This document shows positions 23,940-33,993 of a stretch of 64,000 nt of DNA, one piece after another. Origin of the DNA: Adineta steineri (lineage: Eukaryota; Rotifera; Eurotatoria; Adinetida; Adinetidae); the NCBI GenBank assembly GCA_905250115.1, contig CAJNOI010000177.1, forward strand, positions 62,001-126,000, given 5' to 3'. The translations under genes and the position numbers were made by a program. The notes beneath the pieces are model-generated. The model made no database searches. It had not been told where the DNA came from and worked only from the letters and a program-made list of their open reading frames with translations. The number at the start of each line of letters is the position of its first letter. Position 1 is the first letter of the stretch.

Positions 23940-24175
23940 ATGATCGAGGTGGAACAATCCGACCCGGAAACGGTCTGTTTCAGACAATGCCGGAGATTTG
24001 ATGGAAGCAGTATATCCGTTGAACGGATCCGGTCACCTGATTCGTTCGGTTCTACTCGGAACCGATTCCAGGGTCGAATTCTTGGCATTTTCCAGCAGGA
24101 TTCCTGCCGGGAACAGTGAGTCTCCTGAATACTCTTGCCGGAAATTCTCGAAAATACTGCTTCAGAAATCATCAG
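23940..24175. repeat. GC-richer interspersed repeat, copy A
   Basis: Longer copy of the repeat at 22,912, same orientation, with an extra block around 24,030-24,062 (starting GGTCACCTGATTC). The shared ends (GAACAAT.CG and CTTCAG.AAT.ATCA) suggest defined boundaries. Confidence 0.75.
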
Positions 24176-24769
24176 CTTGTCTAAATACTAGAATAAAAAA
24201 TTATTAGAGAAAAGTGCTTAATGAATAAATGTAACAGTATAATTTCACATACTCAATTGTTTTAAATTTTGTTTATCTTTCGATGACATTTCATCAAAAA
24301 TACTCTACTAAAAAGATCTAGTAAAGTATAGAGACAAGAAACATAGATGGAATACATTCATGATTTAATCGACTATCTTTTATTTATGTATATCTACGAA
24401 TAAAGTACTCATTGTCTTATTCTTAATGAAATGCCAATTTTGTCTACCATTATTTTATTATAGATTCCTTTCCGATATTATTTCTGTGTGTTATATCTGG
24501 TGAGAATGTAAGTAAAGTATCTCTCGTTGCACACACCCACGCCACCCACATCCACATTCACACTCACACTCACACTCACACTCACACTCACACTCACACC
24601 CTCAATATAATATTTTTTTGTAAAATTTGATAAAAGCGTTTTGGTGTCAATAAATCAATAATATTACCAAGTTTCCAAAATCTCTCAATCTAATAATCTT
24701 GATTTAGTTTTCTATTTCGATAATACAATTAAAGGTTTTTTTAAAATGTAACACTATCGTAGGGAAAGT
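24176..24769. other. Intergenic with CACACT microsatellite
   Basis: 3' flank of the ART-TPR gene. A C-rich tract at about 24,530-24,605 starts with CACACCCACGCCACCC, continues as (CACACT/TCACAC)n and ends CACACCCTCAA, the end motif of the hairpin family. No gene seen. Confidence 0.6.
24530..24605. repeat. (CACACT)n-type microsatellite
   Basis: About seven 6-bp units of TCACAC preceded by degenerate CCACATCCACATT and ended by CACACCCTCAA. Confidence 0.85.
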
Positions 24770-27700
24770 TCAAAACAGGATACAACTCGAAAGAAATTGT
24801 AAGCGTTTTGGACAGCAATGATTTGAATCATTCATAATATGATCTATAATTCGCTCGATTCCGTATTGTATACGTTGGAACTGTTTTGGATTGCCTGGTG
24901 CTAATCGTATTGCCAAATTTAATGCCATTTCATAATAGACGAGAGCTTTGCCATAATGCTTACAATTATAATATGTTGATCCTATTCGAAAGGCGTAGAG
25001 TTGTATCAAGCCTCGGTGATCCGCATCTAAGGTCTTGAGTATATTTGCTGCTTTGTGAAAGTAGGAAAGACTATCGCCAAAGCCACCGCTTTCACTTCGT
25101 ATAATACCGAAAGTTATGTACGATAGGGCATTAAGTATTGTATCTTCTGAGTGTGCGCACAAAACTGTTTGACAAAGCTTTTCAGCTTCTTCAATCTTAC
25201 CCTGCTTTGCTTTCACTCGTGCTAAGTAATCAAGTAACGATTTATAATCAGATTTTTTGTCGATCGAAGCATTTTTGAACATGAGTAGTGTACGTTTAAG
25301 GTAAATTTCAGCATGGCCATAACGTTCTAATATATAATACTCAATTCCAATGTTTCCAAACAAATGTCTCTTAATCTCTTTGGATGCATCACAACTTGCA
25401 AGCGCTTTATGATAGTATTCCAGTGCTTTGTTGGACTCGCACAGCTCTGCAGAAATACGTGCCAGATTATTGTAAGTGTTTGATACAGTGATATCATAAT
25501 CACCAAAGCATTGTCTATTTGATTCTAACGCTGACTTGTAAGATTTGAAAGCGTACATGTATTCTCCTTTACTCTCCCAAAAACGCGCAATTGAATTGTG
25601 AATATCGCCAGCATAAGATGATCCTTCTGGAAAGGCGTTTCTGACAATTATCAGCGCTTTTTCATTATATTCTAAAAATTCAGCATCTCGTTTTAAATAT
25701 TTGCAGACACGTGCAAGGCCCGTATAACGCTCGAACAAACCTTCACATTGGTCTGAAAAATATTCACGCAAGACTTGCACACTTTGTAAGAAATATTCGT
25801 ACGCTCCATCGTACTTTTGTTGAATTTCAAGTATGAGAGCAATATTATTACAAGTTGCTCCTACTTGAGACCTATTAACGATGGATTGTCTGCAATCGAT
25901 ATCTAAAGATCGTTTATAGCAAGATAGCGCAAGTTCGAATTCTTTACGGCCTTGATAAGCACAACCGAGGTAAAATAAGTGATGTGCAAGGTCTCGTTTC
26001 GTACTTCGATCAGAAGAGCATTGTATGAGTATTTCAATTGATTTATTGAAGTAGTCGGCAGCAACATCGTACTCTTCTTCTTTCAAATAACTTGTTCCGA
26101 AGCATTTATAAATCTCAGCTAAGGCAATATTCGACGTCAATCTCTTCAGACTGTGTTCAATTTTTAACGCTTCATTCAAATAATGCCGTGTTTGTTCCAT
26201 CTTTCCCATATATTCATATTCATTTGCCATACCTACGTAAAGATCAATAAATTGAGAATGGTCGACTGGTAAGTTTTCCTTGAGAAGACAAAAAGCTTTA
26301 TCATAACAATTCATGGCTTTTTCCTGATGAAATGTTTTTCCAAGTGCAATATATGACATAGCAAGATGAATCGGATTATAAGATGCAGCACTGATTCGTA
26401 GTTCAATAGCAGTTTCAAAGGACATTTGAGCGCGTAGGATGTCGCCATGATGTCCATAGAACCAACCAAGGATGTCGTAACAATCGGCTATTTTGGGATG
26501 CTCGAGTGGGAATGAATTAATATGGAGTTGAAGAGATCGTTGAATAGAATCAAGCGTATCAACTGTATCATCTACCATGATTGTTTCGGCTAGATTCTTT
26601 AATATATAATCTACACTAAGACGTTCTTCTTTCAAAGTTGGAAAATAGAGAAGATACACAGCCTGTAAAAATTCAAGTGCAACGGAATACTCTCCCGTTG
26701 TATGATGAAAAGCTGCAACTAAAGTGAACAGACGTGCTATTTGATATAAATGGCCCGTCTCTTGTTGATTTAGTATGAGCAAACGGTAAATTTCTTTGCA
26801 AACTTCATTGACCTGATCAAGTTTTTCATTTAACAACAGGCAATCGGCTATGTCCAAGAGAATATCCACACGTGCTGCATAAGATTCATTGGGAATAAGA
26901 TTGAGTCCTGTATAGAAGTATGTGAGTATTTCTCCCAAATTTTTATGACCTTGACGAAGAAGGCACAGAGCCAAATTACGCCACAATTCTGGCATTCGGT
27001 TGTCTGCAGGCGATGTACTAGATATCAGCCGACAGTAGAGTGATTTGGCTCGTTCGTGATCACCCATACTGAGTAAACATTGAGCGAAAGTGTGTAGATC
27101 ATGAGGTTCCTTCTCGTCGATGCCATAAAAAGAATCTTTGAGTTGTTTCATATCTTCATTGTCTTGGTTATATAGGGCTAACTTAATAATCCAGACATTA
27201 TCTTCCTTTTCTACCGACTGTATTTGAAAAATAGCGCCAACTGTAATTAATATTTCTTCTTCATTAGGTATCGAACTAAAGCGCTTAATGTCGGCAAATG
27301 GCGTGTTACATACGGTCGTTTCAATTGATATCGTGAAGAGTACAGATTCAAGCTGTTCTTCCTGTTGTCGTTGTAGACCGAGACCACAGAAAAAAAGTGC
27401 GATGTTCCTCGAACGCGATGTTGAAAGGTAAGTATTCATCGATATAAAACCATCACAATTCCGTTTGAGTCGATCGAGCTCTCGTGGTGACATCAGCTGG
27501 CCTCTATAGAGTTCAATCTCAGATGAGAACTCCCACTCAAGTAATAATTCAAGGTAATCCGCATGTAATTCAGTAAGTTGTGTGTTAAGATCCGAAAAGA
27601 TTAAACGCATACTGTACATGTCGTCGATATTTTCTTCACGTAGTACTTTGTTTACCAGATGATAAAGAAAGGAACCACGCGCATACCATTTGATAGCTTC

Positions 27701-28345
27701 TTCGGAACGATAATTATTTTTAAACTCTTGGATTGTTTTAAGTACAGTTTGATTATCGGCATATCTCGAGCAACAAAAATCAATCATATCCTTCTTAGCT
27801 GTCTCATGATCAGGTACAGATAAAAGGATTTCTATTAAATATTGAAACCATATAAATTTAGCCGATTCTCGAGAAAGATCTTTTGTTGATCTGTCTGTTT
27901 TCATCGGACGACCTGATGATAATATATTGAATTTACATATATTTGGACTATACTGCTCGATATCTTTCGCAATTTTGGAAAGAAGATGTTCCTCGTTGTT
28001 GAAGACACCACGAATATTTGTTGGCAAAGTTTCTTTACTAATGTCTTCTGAAGAGATTACATAGAAAAAAGTGACTTGTATAAGTTGTAAAGCTTTAGTA
28101 AGAAGATTCTCGTCGAATGAATCTATTGACATGATTAGAAGAATGAAATTAATACCTTCTACTCCATTCAATATGTACTCAAAACAGTCTTTTTCATCCC
28201 AGTACGTTTTTAATAAGGAAGTGAGACTGTGCCAACGCTCTTTCACTTTTTGACGTTTGTCAACGTAAATGAATACTTTGTCCAGCCAGACGATTCGAAA
28301 CTTCAGTAGATTTTCATCGACCATCATTAACGATACAGGATTCAC
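24770..28345 (-). CDS. Arginine ADP-ribosyltransferase (ART) fused to TPR array
   Basis: Intronless, 1191 aa. Residues about 15-145 form a diverged receiver/Rossmann-like region (FRIVWLDKVF, then IRGVFNNEEHLLSKI) that I associate with bdelloid members of this group. Residues about 210-390 are an ART domain (PF01129 type) with the R-S-ExE triad in order: R281 in ELYRGQ, the STS motif at 308-310 and E362/E364 in PNEEEIL. All catalytic positions are present, so transfer of ADP-ribose from NAD to protein arginine is plausible. From about residue 410 to the end lies a long array of TPR-type helical repeats (for example ALSCYKRSLDID, ALEYYHKALASC), a probable substrate- or partner-binding scaffold. 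No signal peptide or membrane helix is seen, so it is probably cytosolic. The family is strongly expanded in bdelloids; the target is unknown. Start is the ATG at 28,345, with another in frame a few codons in. Confidence 0.88.
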   Translation of the reverse strand: MNPVSLMMVDENLLKFRIVWLDKVFIYVDKRQKVKERWHSLTSLLKTYWDEKDCFEYILNGVEGINFILLIMSIDSFDENLLTKALQLIQVTFFYVISSEDISKETLPTNIRGVFNNEEHLLSKIAKDIEQYSPNICKFNILSSGRPMKTDRSTKDLSRESAKFIWFQYLIEILLSVPDHETAKKDMIDFCCSRYADNQTVLKTIQEFKNNYRSEEAIKWYARGSFLYHLVNKVLREENIDDMYSMRLIFSDLNTQLTELHADYLELLLEWEFSSEIELYRGQLMSPRELDRLKRNCDGFISMNTYLSTSRSRNIALFFCGLGLQRQQEEQLESVLFTISIETTVCNTPFADIKRFSSIPNEEEILITVGAIFQIQSVEKEDNVWIIKLALYNQDNEDMKQLKDSFYGIDEKEPHDLHTFAQCLLSMGDHERAKSLYCRLISSTSPADNRMPELWRNLALCLLRQGHKNLGEILTYFYTGLNLIPNESYAARVDILLDIADCLLLNEKLDQVNEVCKEIYRLLILNQQETGHLYQIARLFTLVAAFHHTTGEYSVALEFLQAVYLLYFPTLKEERLSVDYILKNLAETIMVDDTVDTLDSIQRSLQLHINSFPLEHPKIADCYDILGWFYGHHGDILRAQMSFETAIELRISAASYNPIHLAMSYIALGKTFHQEKAMNCYDKAFCLLKENLPVDHSQFIDLYVGMANEYEYMGKMEQTRHYLNEALKIEHSLKRLTSNIALAEIYKCFGTSYLKEEEYDVAADYFNKSIEILIQCSSDRSTKRDLAHHLFYLGCAYQGRKEFELALSCYKRSLDIDCRQSIVNRSQVGATCNNIALILEIQQKYDGAYEYFLQSVQVLREYFSDQCEGLFERYTGLARVCKYLKRDAEFLEYNEKALIIVRNAFPEGSSYAGDIHNSIARFWESKGEYMYAFKSYKSALESNRQCFGDYDITVSNTYNNLARISAELCESNKALEYYHKALASCDASKEIKRHLFGNIGIEYYILERYGHAEIYLKRTLLMFKNASIDKKSDYKSLLDYLARVKAKQGKIEEAEKLCQTVLCAHSEDTILNALSYITFGIIRSESGGFGDSLSYFHKAANILKTLDADHRGLIQLYAFRIGSTYYNCKHYGKALVYYEMALNLAIRLAPGNPKQFQRIQYGIERIIDHIMNDSNHCCPKRLQFLSSCILF

Positions 28346-29572
28346 TTTTGCTTGTGTTTAGTCGTCGACGTGTATAGTCAAATAAGCGTGTTGTTTACAA
28401 ATGATTTTGTTGTTCTCTACTTCCCAATATGAATATTTTTTTCTTTTCTAGTTATCTCTTCGTACAGAACGAGCAAATAGGTAACACAACTTATCTGAAT
28501 GAAGATTGACACGTGTCACGTACCAGTAAGAAGGTAACGATTCTTCCTTTTTCTCCTCTATCACTTAATGCTCGACTGATTTTTATAGTTCTACTGAAAC
28601 AACAGTCAACCAAAGATGCAAAAAATAATCAGATTGATTCAATTGGAAAAAATTAATAACTTTATCAAAGAGTGACCATGGTTCACTCTCGTGATCCTCC
28701 CTTTTTACTTTATTTTTCTTTTCATACCTATCACTGCATCATCTTCTTGTGAATTATTTATAGCCGTAGATTTCGCAATAAAAGATGTCTCTTTCTCTCA
28801 CTTTGATCCTCTATCGAATTTCGAAGATAGCTACCTTAGGAATCTAATAATTCTTTCACAAGCTCAACATGCATGTGGATGTGAGTTTATGGTATGCTTC
28901 TCTATCCACACTTACATCGACTATGAATATTTAACGAATATGAGTATTTGAGTAGTCCAGTGATTCCTTACAAAATGCTCATAGATCTATATTCTGTTCG
29001 GTACTGTTCTAGCACATCTATTTTATTCAAATGATTATAACATTCATAAAAAACAATATAGTTGGATATTGAAAAACTTTAGGAAAAAATCACAGAATTA
29101 AGAACTATAGATACTACATTATATTTAGATTTTTTGTATAAAAAATGGTAACAATGGTTTCATCTTTAATCAAATTAAGATATACGATCAAAAGCATGTG
29201 TAATATAAATCGTTAGAAAAGAAACTGACGTAATAAGTTGACAATTAGATTTAATTTGATAATATTATAAAGTTGTTATTCATCTTCTATTTTATTAATT
29301 TTCAAAATCAATCTGAACAAAACTATCAATGAATCTACAGTACAGAAAAATGAACAGTTAAAAATGCAAAATCGTTTTTCTATTACATATAGAGATTTTG
29401 ATTGGGATTAAAATATAAAAGAATTTGTTACTTTACATAAATACATAGAGCGCTTTGGTTTGATTGCTCAGTTTGTATGTCATAACGACACATTAATATG
29501 TATCTTTGTTCGTTGACTATAAAAATAAGAAGAATAATACTTTTGCGTCATAAAATAGAGAATAGAAAAAAG
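28346..29572. other. Intergenic between divergent genes
   Basis: Promoter regions of the ART-TPR gene (minus) and the F-box-like gene (plus). A possible short secreted protein at 28,691-28,951 is listed separately. Nothing else recognised. Confidence 0.45.
28691..28951 (+). CDS. Possible small secreted protein or orphan exon
   Basis: An 86-codon frame with a good signal-peptide-like start (MILPFYFIFLFIPITASSSC) and then a polar, cysteine-containing segment (CELFIAVDF, QHACGCEF). A potential splice donor (GGTATGC) follows GCEFM near 28,889, so the visible part may be the first exon of a gene whose remainder I cannot find. It could equally be a chance frame or a remnant. Confidence 0.25.
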   Translation: MILPFYFIFLFIPITASSSCELFIAVDFAIKDVSFSHFDPLSNFEDSYLRNLIILSQAQHACGCEFMVCFSIHTYIDYEYLTNMSI

Positions 29573-30369
29573 ATGAACTATTCAAGAATATTTCGTTTGG
29601 AAGATCTACCCGTAGAAATTTTAATGGAAATCTTTGATTATTTTACAGGTGATGAAATCTATTTGTTATTTTCTCAATTAAATATTCGTCTTAATCTTAT
29701 TCTCAAATCATTGCCGAATGTCATTGTTACGACACAGAATCGTTTAGAATCTATTCTTACTTTTTTTAATTCATTCAAGGCAATTTCTATTCCATATTAT
29801 ACTGAAGGATTAGACTTTACATATAAAGAACCTCAATATGTACCCAATGGTCATCGTTTATTATACATTTATCCATCTTTCGATTACCAGCAGTTTTATG
29901 GACGATTCAATAAAACTGACGATATAATTCGTCCGAATATTTGTTCTCAATTACGATCTCTATCTTTACCAAACAGTTCTGCTAAACTTCTTGAATTAAT
30001 ATTTAATGGTGAATTTCCTCGATTGGAAATTAGTCATCTTGGAAGATGTGAACGATTCGTTTTTCCATTATCATCAACTATTCAACTGGTAAATGTTCGT
30101 CAATTAACTATACGTAATCAAAGTGGAAGCTACTTCGAGAAAATATTATTGATCTTTCCCTCTTTGACTTATTTGGATTTCTATTGTCAGGATAGAATTT
30201 CTTCGTTTTCTTTGACAACTAGTTGCTTGCCATCTATGAAATATCTTCGAATTGGTCGATTAAGCGATTTTCTTCTTTCACTCTTTCCTAAGCTTTGTCA
30301 ATTTCATTTATCTGTTAATCAATGTCGTCAAAATAATGAAATGTTAGACATGGAACAAATTGCTATATG
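29573..30369 (+). pseudogene. F-box-like/LRR-type gene truncated by a MITE
   Basis: The frame opens at ATG 29,573 (MNYSRIFRLEDLPVEILMEI, then FDYFTGDEIYLLFSQLNIRL), a clear F-box-like start, and continues through LRR-type strands (ICSQLRSLSLPN, IFPSLTYLDFY) for about 265 residues. At 30,370 it runs into a 282-bp inverted-repeat element, which by chance stays open for 94 codons of low-complexity HSHPF/IPFHS-type sequence and then stops just beyond the element. After the element a few family-like residues remain (VNIVEFNLFPS). An upstream in-frame ATG at 29,498 exists, but the family start supports 29,573. The original protein probably continued further, and the present product would be a truncated fusion. 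Family function (substrate adaptor of ubiquitin ligases) is presumed only. Confidence 0.65.
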
Positions 30370-30651
30370 CAAGGGGGAAAAATCTCATTCGGGCATTCGG
30401 ATCCATTCCCTTCTATTCCCATCCATTCCCTTCCATTCTAATCCATTCCCTTCCATTCTCATCCATTCTCAAACCATTCCTAACCATTCTCAATCATTCC
30501 TAACCATTCTCATCCATTTCCTTCTATTCTCATCCATTCCCTTCCATTCTCATCCATTCGCATTCATTCGCATTCATTCCTATCCATTCTCATTCATTCC
30601 CATCCATTCGCAGCCATTCGGAATGGTTGCGAATGAGATTTTTCCCCCTTG
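30370..30651. mobile_element. 282-bp MITE with 22-bp perfect terminal inverted repeats and a CATTC satellite core
   Basis: The ends are exact inverted repeats: the left begins CAAGGGGGAAAAATC and the right ends GATTTTTCCCCCTTG, 22 of 22 bp complementary. The interior is a degenerate 10-bp repeat of the CCATTCNCAT type with an internal fold-back (CATTCGGAATGGTTGCGAATG) near the right end. There is no coding capacity. No clear target-site duplication (flanks ATATATG... and GTCAACA). It interrupts an F-box-like gene. Confidence 0.85.
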
Positions 30652-30661
30652 GTCAACATAG

Positions 30662-31526
30662 TAGAATTTAATTTATTTCCATCTGTTCAATGTCACTGAG
30701 AAGATTTAATAAAAAAAACGATGTTGATAAAGCAGTTTTCTAATACTAAAAAAGCTTCCATCGTGTCAAAAAGATAAATCTAGCTTGTCGCGATCTGCAT
30801 GCGAATATGATTATATTTAGATGTGAATGAGAGTTAATCAATATTAGTTTGGACTTTCAGCAGGAAATCAAACATTTTCTAAGCTTGAAAATGCTGTATG
30901 TTTATTAAAGTCAATCTTATAAAAAATAGAATTTGAAAATAAATTCAGTGTAGATCTATTTATCATTATAAATCAAAATTGAAGTTGAACTCTTTTTTCT
31001 ACAAGCACTATAACAAGTCAACTAAATTGACAAGTTTATTTAAAATATTTTTCAATAATGCAACAACTAAAATTTTAAAAATTATCAAACTACAATGCGA
31101 ATATTTTTTAACTTCTAATAATGAGTCTTCGTTTTTTTTAAACATGCATTAAAAATATTTATTCATGATGATGAACGACATGCTATATAAAAAAAGGCGA
31201 ATATTTTTTTTTTCGAAGCATGATGATACTCTATGTGTACACGAACATTCCGTCTTTTTGTTATTTATGTTATTTTCATCTTTCTCCATATTAAAAATAA
31301 AATTGGCATCGCCTCATTATTTTAATTTACTCAATAAAATAATGATCTATATATAATTAAGAAATATTTCAAATATTCAAATCCGCACCCTTTTTAACAT
31401 ATAAACCATCTTAAGCATGCGGGTGATAACTAATACTTTCCGATTTGTCAAGGGTGGAGTGTAGGTGTGGGTGAACCTAGGATAAGAGAAAAACGATTCA
31501 CACCCACACCCTTAAGATATCAACCA
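30662..31526. other. Intergenic with two hairpin elements
   Basis: AT-rich. One short hairpin lies at 31,383-31,425 (CCGCACCC...GCGGGTG), and a strong one at 31,449-31,515 abuts the truncated GPCR. No other gene supported. Confidence 0.5.
31449..31515. repeat. Hairpin element with telomere-like arms abutting a truncated gene
   Basis: Left arm AAGGGTGGAGTGTAGGTGTG followed by GGTGAA. The right arm TTCACACCCACACCCTTAAG is its near-complement. The loop is about 20 nt. Confidence 0.75.
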
Positions 31527-31949
31527 GGTTCCTATAGTAACTTTGCTACCTACAGTAATATTATTATAAATAACCTGGCTCCAACGTGTCTTATGATTAT
31601 ATTTGCTAGGTTAACATTGAAAAATATCCAACGAGTTCGAATTCAACCAGTAAATGCTGTCGAGACTCAATCAAACATACAACAATCTAGAGATCGTCAA
31701 CTGACTATTTTAATTTTGGCCGAAATAGTGACTTTTATTATCTGTAGCACGCCGACAGTTAGTTTTAATATTTATCTGCAAATTACGCAACCTCAAATGA
31801 AGAGTTTTCAACAACAAGCATTCGAACAATTTCTATCACCCGCAATTCATATTCTAGTTTTTACACCTCCTGCCAGTAGTTTCTATCAAAATTTGCTTAT
31901 ATCAAAAGCATTCCGTAGAAAAGCGGTGGAAACCTTTTTCAAACGATGA
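31527..31949 (+). pseudogene. 5'-truncated rhodopsin-like GPCR (TM5-TM7 only)
   Basis: The frame encodes about 140 residues that match the last third of a class A-type receptor: TM5 (NNLAPTCLMIIFARLTLKNI), a basic third intracellular loop (RVRIQPVNAVETQ..RDRQLT), TM6 (ILILAEIVTFIICSTPTVSF), and TM7 with a short tail (SPAIHILVFTPPASSFYQNL, FRRKAVETFFKR). TM1-TM4 are absent, and upstream the sequence passes straight into a hairpin element at 31,449-31,515. The nominal ATG at 31,467 lies inside that element. The TM7 NPxxY-type motif is not evident. It is best read as a gene fragment left after a rearrangement; an upstream exon beyond the element was sought and not seen. Confidence 0.65.
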
Positions 31950-33993
31950 TCTCGGCACCCTGGAATCATTGCCGCAAACAACATTTTTTTAGATAGAAAT
32001 GGTATTCAAATGTATTGAAATCGACATCATTATGACGAAATGAATGGTCTTAATTAATAGCAAAACAACATTGATGTTTTCAATTACCTGAAAAATCGTT
32101 GAAGAAATAATAAGAACAATGGTTACATCATTAGATTAAAACTAAAAGATTTCCAGTGAAAATAAGCAATAAATATGTATAGTTTGATCGTTGATGAAAA
32201 AGAATTTCTGTTGTATATTGTAATACTGTTGTCTTATAAACCTAATTTTTATGCTTACTTCAAGTATGCCAGCAATCAGAGAAATAAAAATTGTTCGATT
32301 TACTCTAGTATTGATAAACTCCAGCGTGTGTAGTATCGTTATCCACCGACATTCACACCCTCAAGTATTAATGATGAAAATATTTCATCAAAACTTTCGC
32401 CTGACGATAAATCAAAAAAAATGAAACAATAGATTCAAATTTAAAATAGATGGAAATAAATCAATCGTGGATCAGATCACGTACCCGTTGAGGTTTTAAT
32501 TAGCATTGCTTGAGATTCTTTTAACTACTCATTGTTATATGCTGATTATTAAAATAAAACTAAATAAAGAAGTACTTCTCAATAGCTATTTTTACTATGA
32601 GAGTAAATTGAGTGAGACATAAATTATATATCGACATCCATATTCAAACCGAATATGAAAATAGATCTGTAGCAATAATATATGATACAAAATAATATTC
32701 ATTAGTATTGAGACCGAAATCTTTTGAAAAAAAAAGTCATTTTTCTTGTAAATATTAATAGATAAATGGAAAATTTTGTCACCATAGACTGCGATACGAT
32801 TATTTGATGCAAACGCTTCTCTTAAATAAAACATATTGATTGCTAAAATTTCTCTTCTATCGTCTATTACAATTACATATATATTCAAACGGATGCTTTT
32901 CTTTGTAAGATGTACATATAGGATAGACTTGATCATAAAAAGTAAGTTTCAAACGTGAAGTTTACGTGTGAATATATAATAACTGATTTTTATTATTGAT
33001 TTAATAAATCTATTTTAGTATAATATAAGATTGATAACTAATTTTTATTTTCTACAAACTATAATATACTGGTAATAAAATTCATAGAATTTATCAGATT
33101 ATTATTGTATTATTGATAGATAATCACAATACATTATTACGTTGATGTCATCTTGCCTATACTCAACTAAAATAACAAGCGTTTTGAAAAATTTTCATTG
33201 ATATTTCTATTATTCACTATTTTTATTTTCGATTTTACAAGGAAAAACCAAACAAACATACTTCAGTGTAAAATAAAAAAGAAGATATTAACTGAATAAG
33301 CACAGTAATATTATGTATACTCCTTGAATGTAAGGTCTGGTTAATTTTACATATCTCTCACCTTTGTCTCAATTGACAAGTATTAAATGACAGAACGATA
33401 AAACATATCGATCGGTATTGTGCGTTTCTTTCGAAAGTGTATCATTAAGAAAGAAAAAATACATATAGAACGTATTAAATCATGATAAAATGCAAAAATT
33501 ATATGATGTTATACTATAGGTGATTACTGTAAATAAGAATATAATTGACGTCAGTATATACTTTATATGTCAATAAGATGAAATCAAAAAAGAATGATAT
33601 GATACAATAAACTATACAGTAATAATACTACATCTACTTTTTTGTTGTCTTACTATTTTTATCTTTGTATTAGTTTTTAATTTGATTAGTCATATATTAT
33701 TATATGCGACGCAACTGTATATATATATATAAATAAAGATTATTTTGAAGATAACTTACAAGCAATAATAATCAAATGATAGTTAATGTGTAATATATTC
33801 AATTCATCAAATTTACAATAAATTATATCGGATTCAAAATATTATTACAGTTTGATATAGAATGTAAGTAGTGAATTTATATTAAATGAAATTTCATCAA
33901 AAACGTAGTTTTTATGCAAAAACAAAGCTATATTTATACTCTACATAAAATAATATTATTTCTGTTTTTGTATAATTAGAATTTTTCAATAAA
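31950..33993. other. Long intergenic region, very AT-rich
   Basis: About 2 kb with no supported gene. A partial hairpin element lies at 32,322-32,366, ending CACACCCTCAAG. Short minus-strand frames near 32,600-32,940 are not convincing. Confidence 0.5.

Larger units (their letters stand above)
22750..24175 (-). pseudogene. Broken minus-strand gene carrying two repeat insertions
   Basis: Three gene-like stretches share one strand: about 23,935 down to 23,580 (for example KVVSLCDIFIVAGVDTDQ), 23,533 to 23,141 (LGIIDLSIYLDTRKILISF, FHEIAGGIRKLFKIDL) and about 22,905 to 22,750 (NTTNKGIEDAIKKCFSDM, ALKLLKLLADELKEPLFI). They look like successive pieces of one helical, soluble protein in order. Two copies of a GC-richer repeat separate or flank them (22,912-23,116 and 23,940-24,175), and a 39-bp palindrome sits at 23,533-23,571. 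The repeats read through as junk in the flanking frames. I do not recognise the protein. Whether splicing could rescue it cannot be told; a clean donor/acceptor set around the repeats was not evident. Pseudogene status is an inference. Confidence 0.4.

Noticed and set aside
32595-32936. 113-codon minus-strand frame
   Set aside because: AT-rich, hydrophobic by composition, no family features or splice context.
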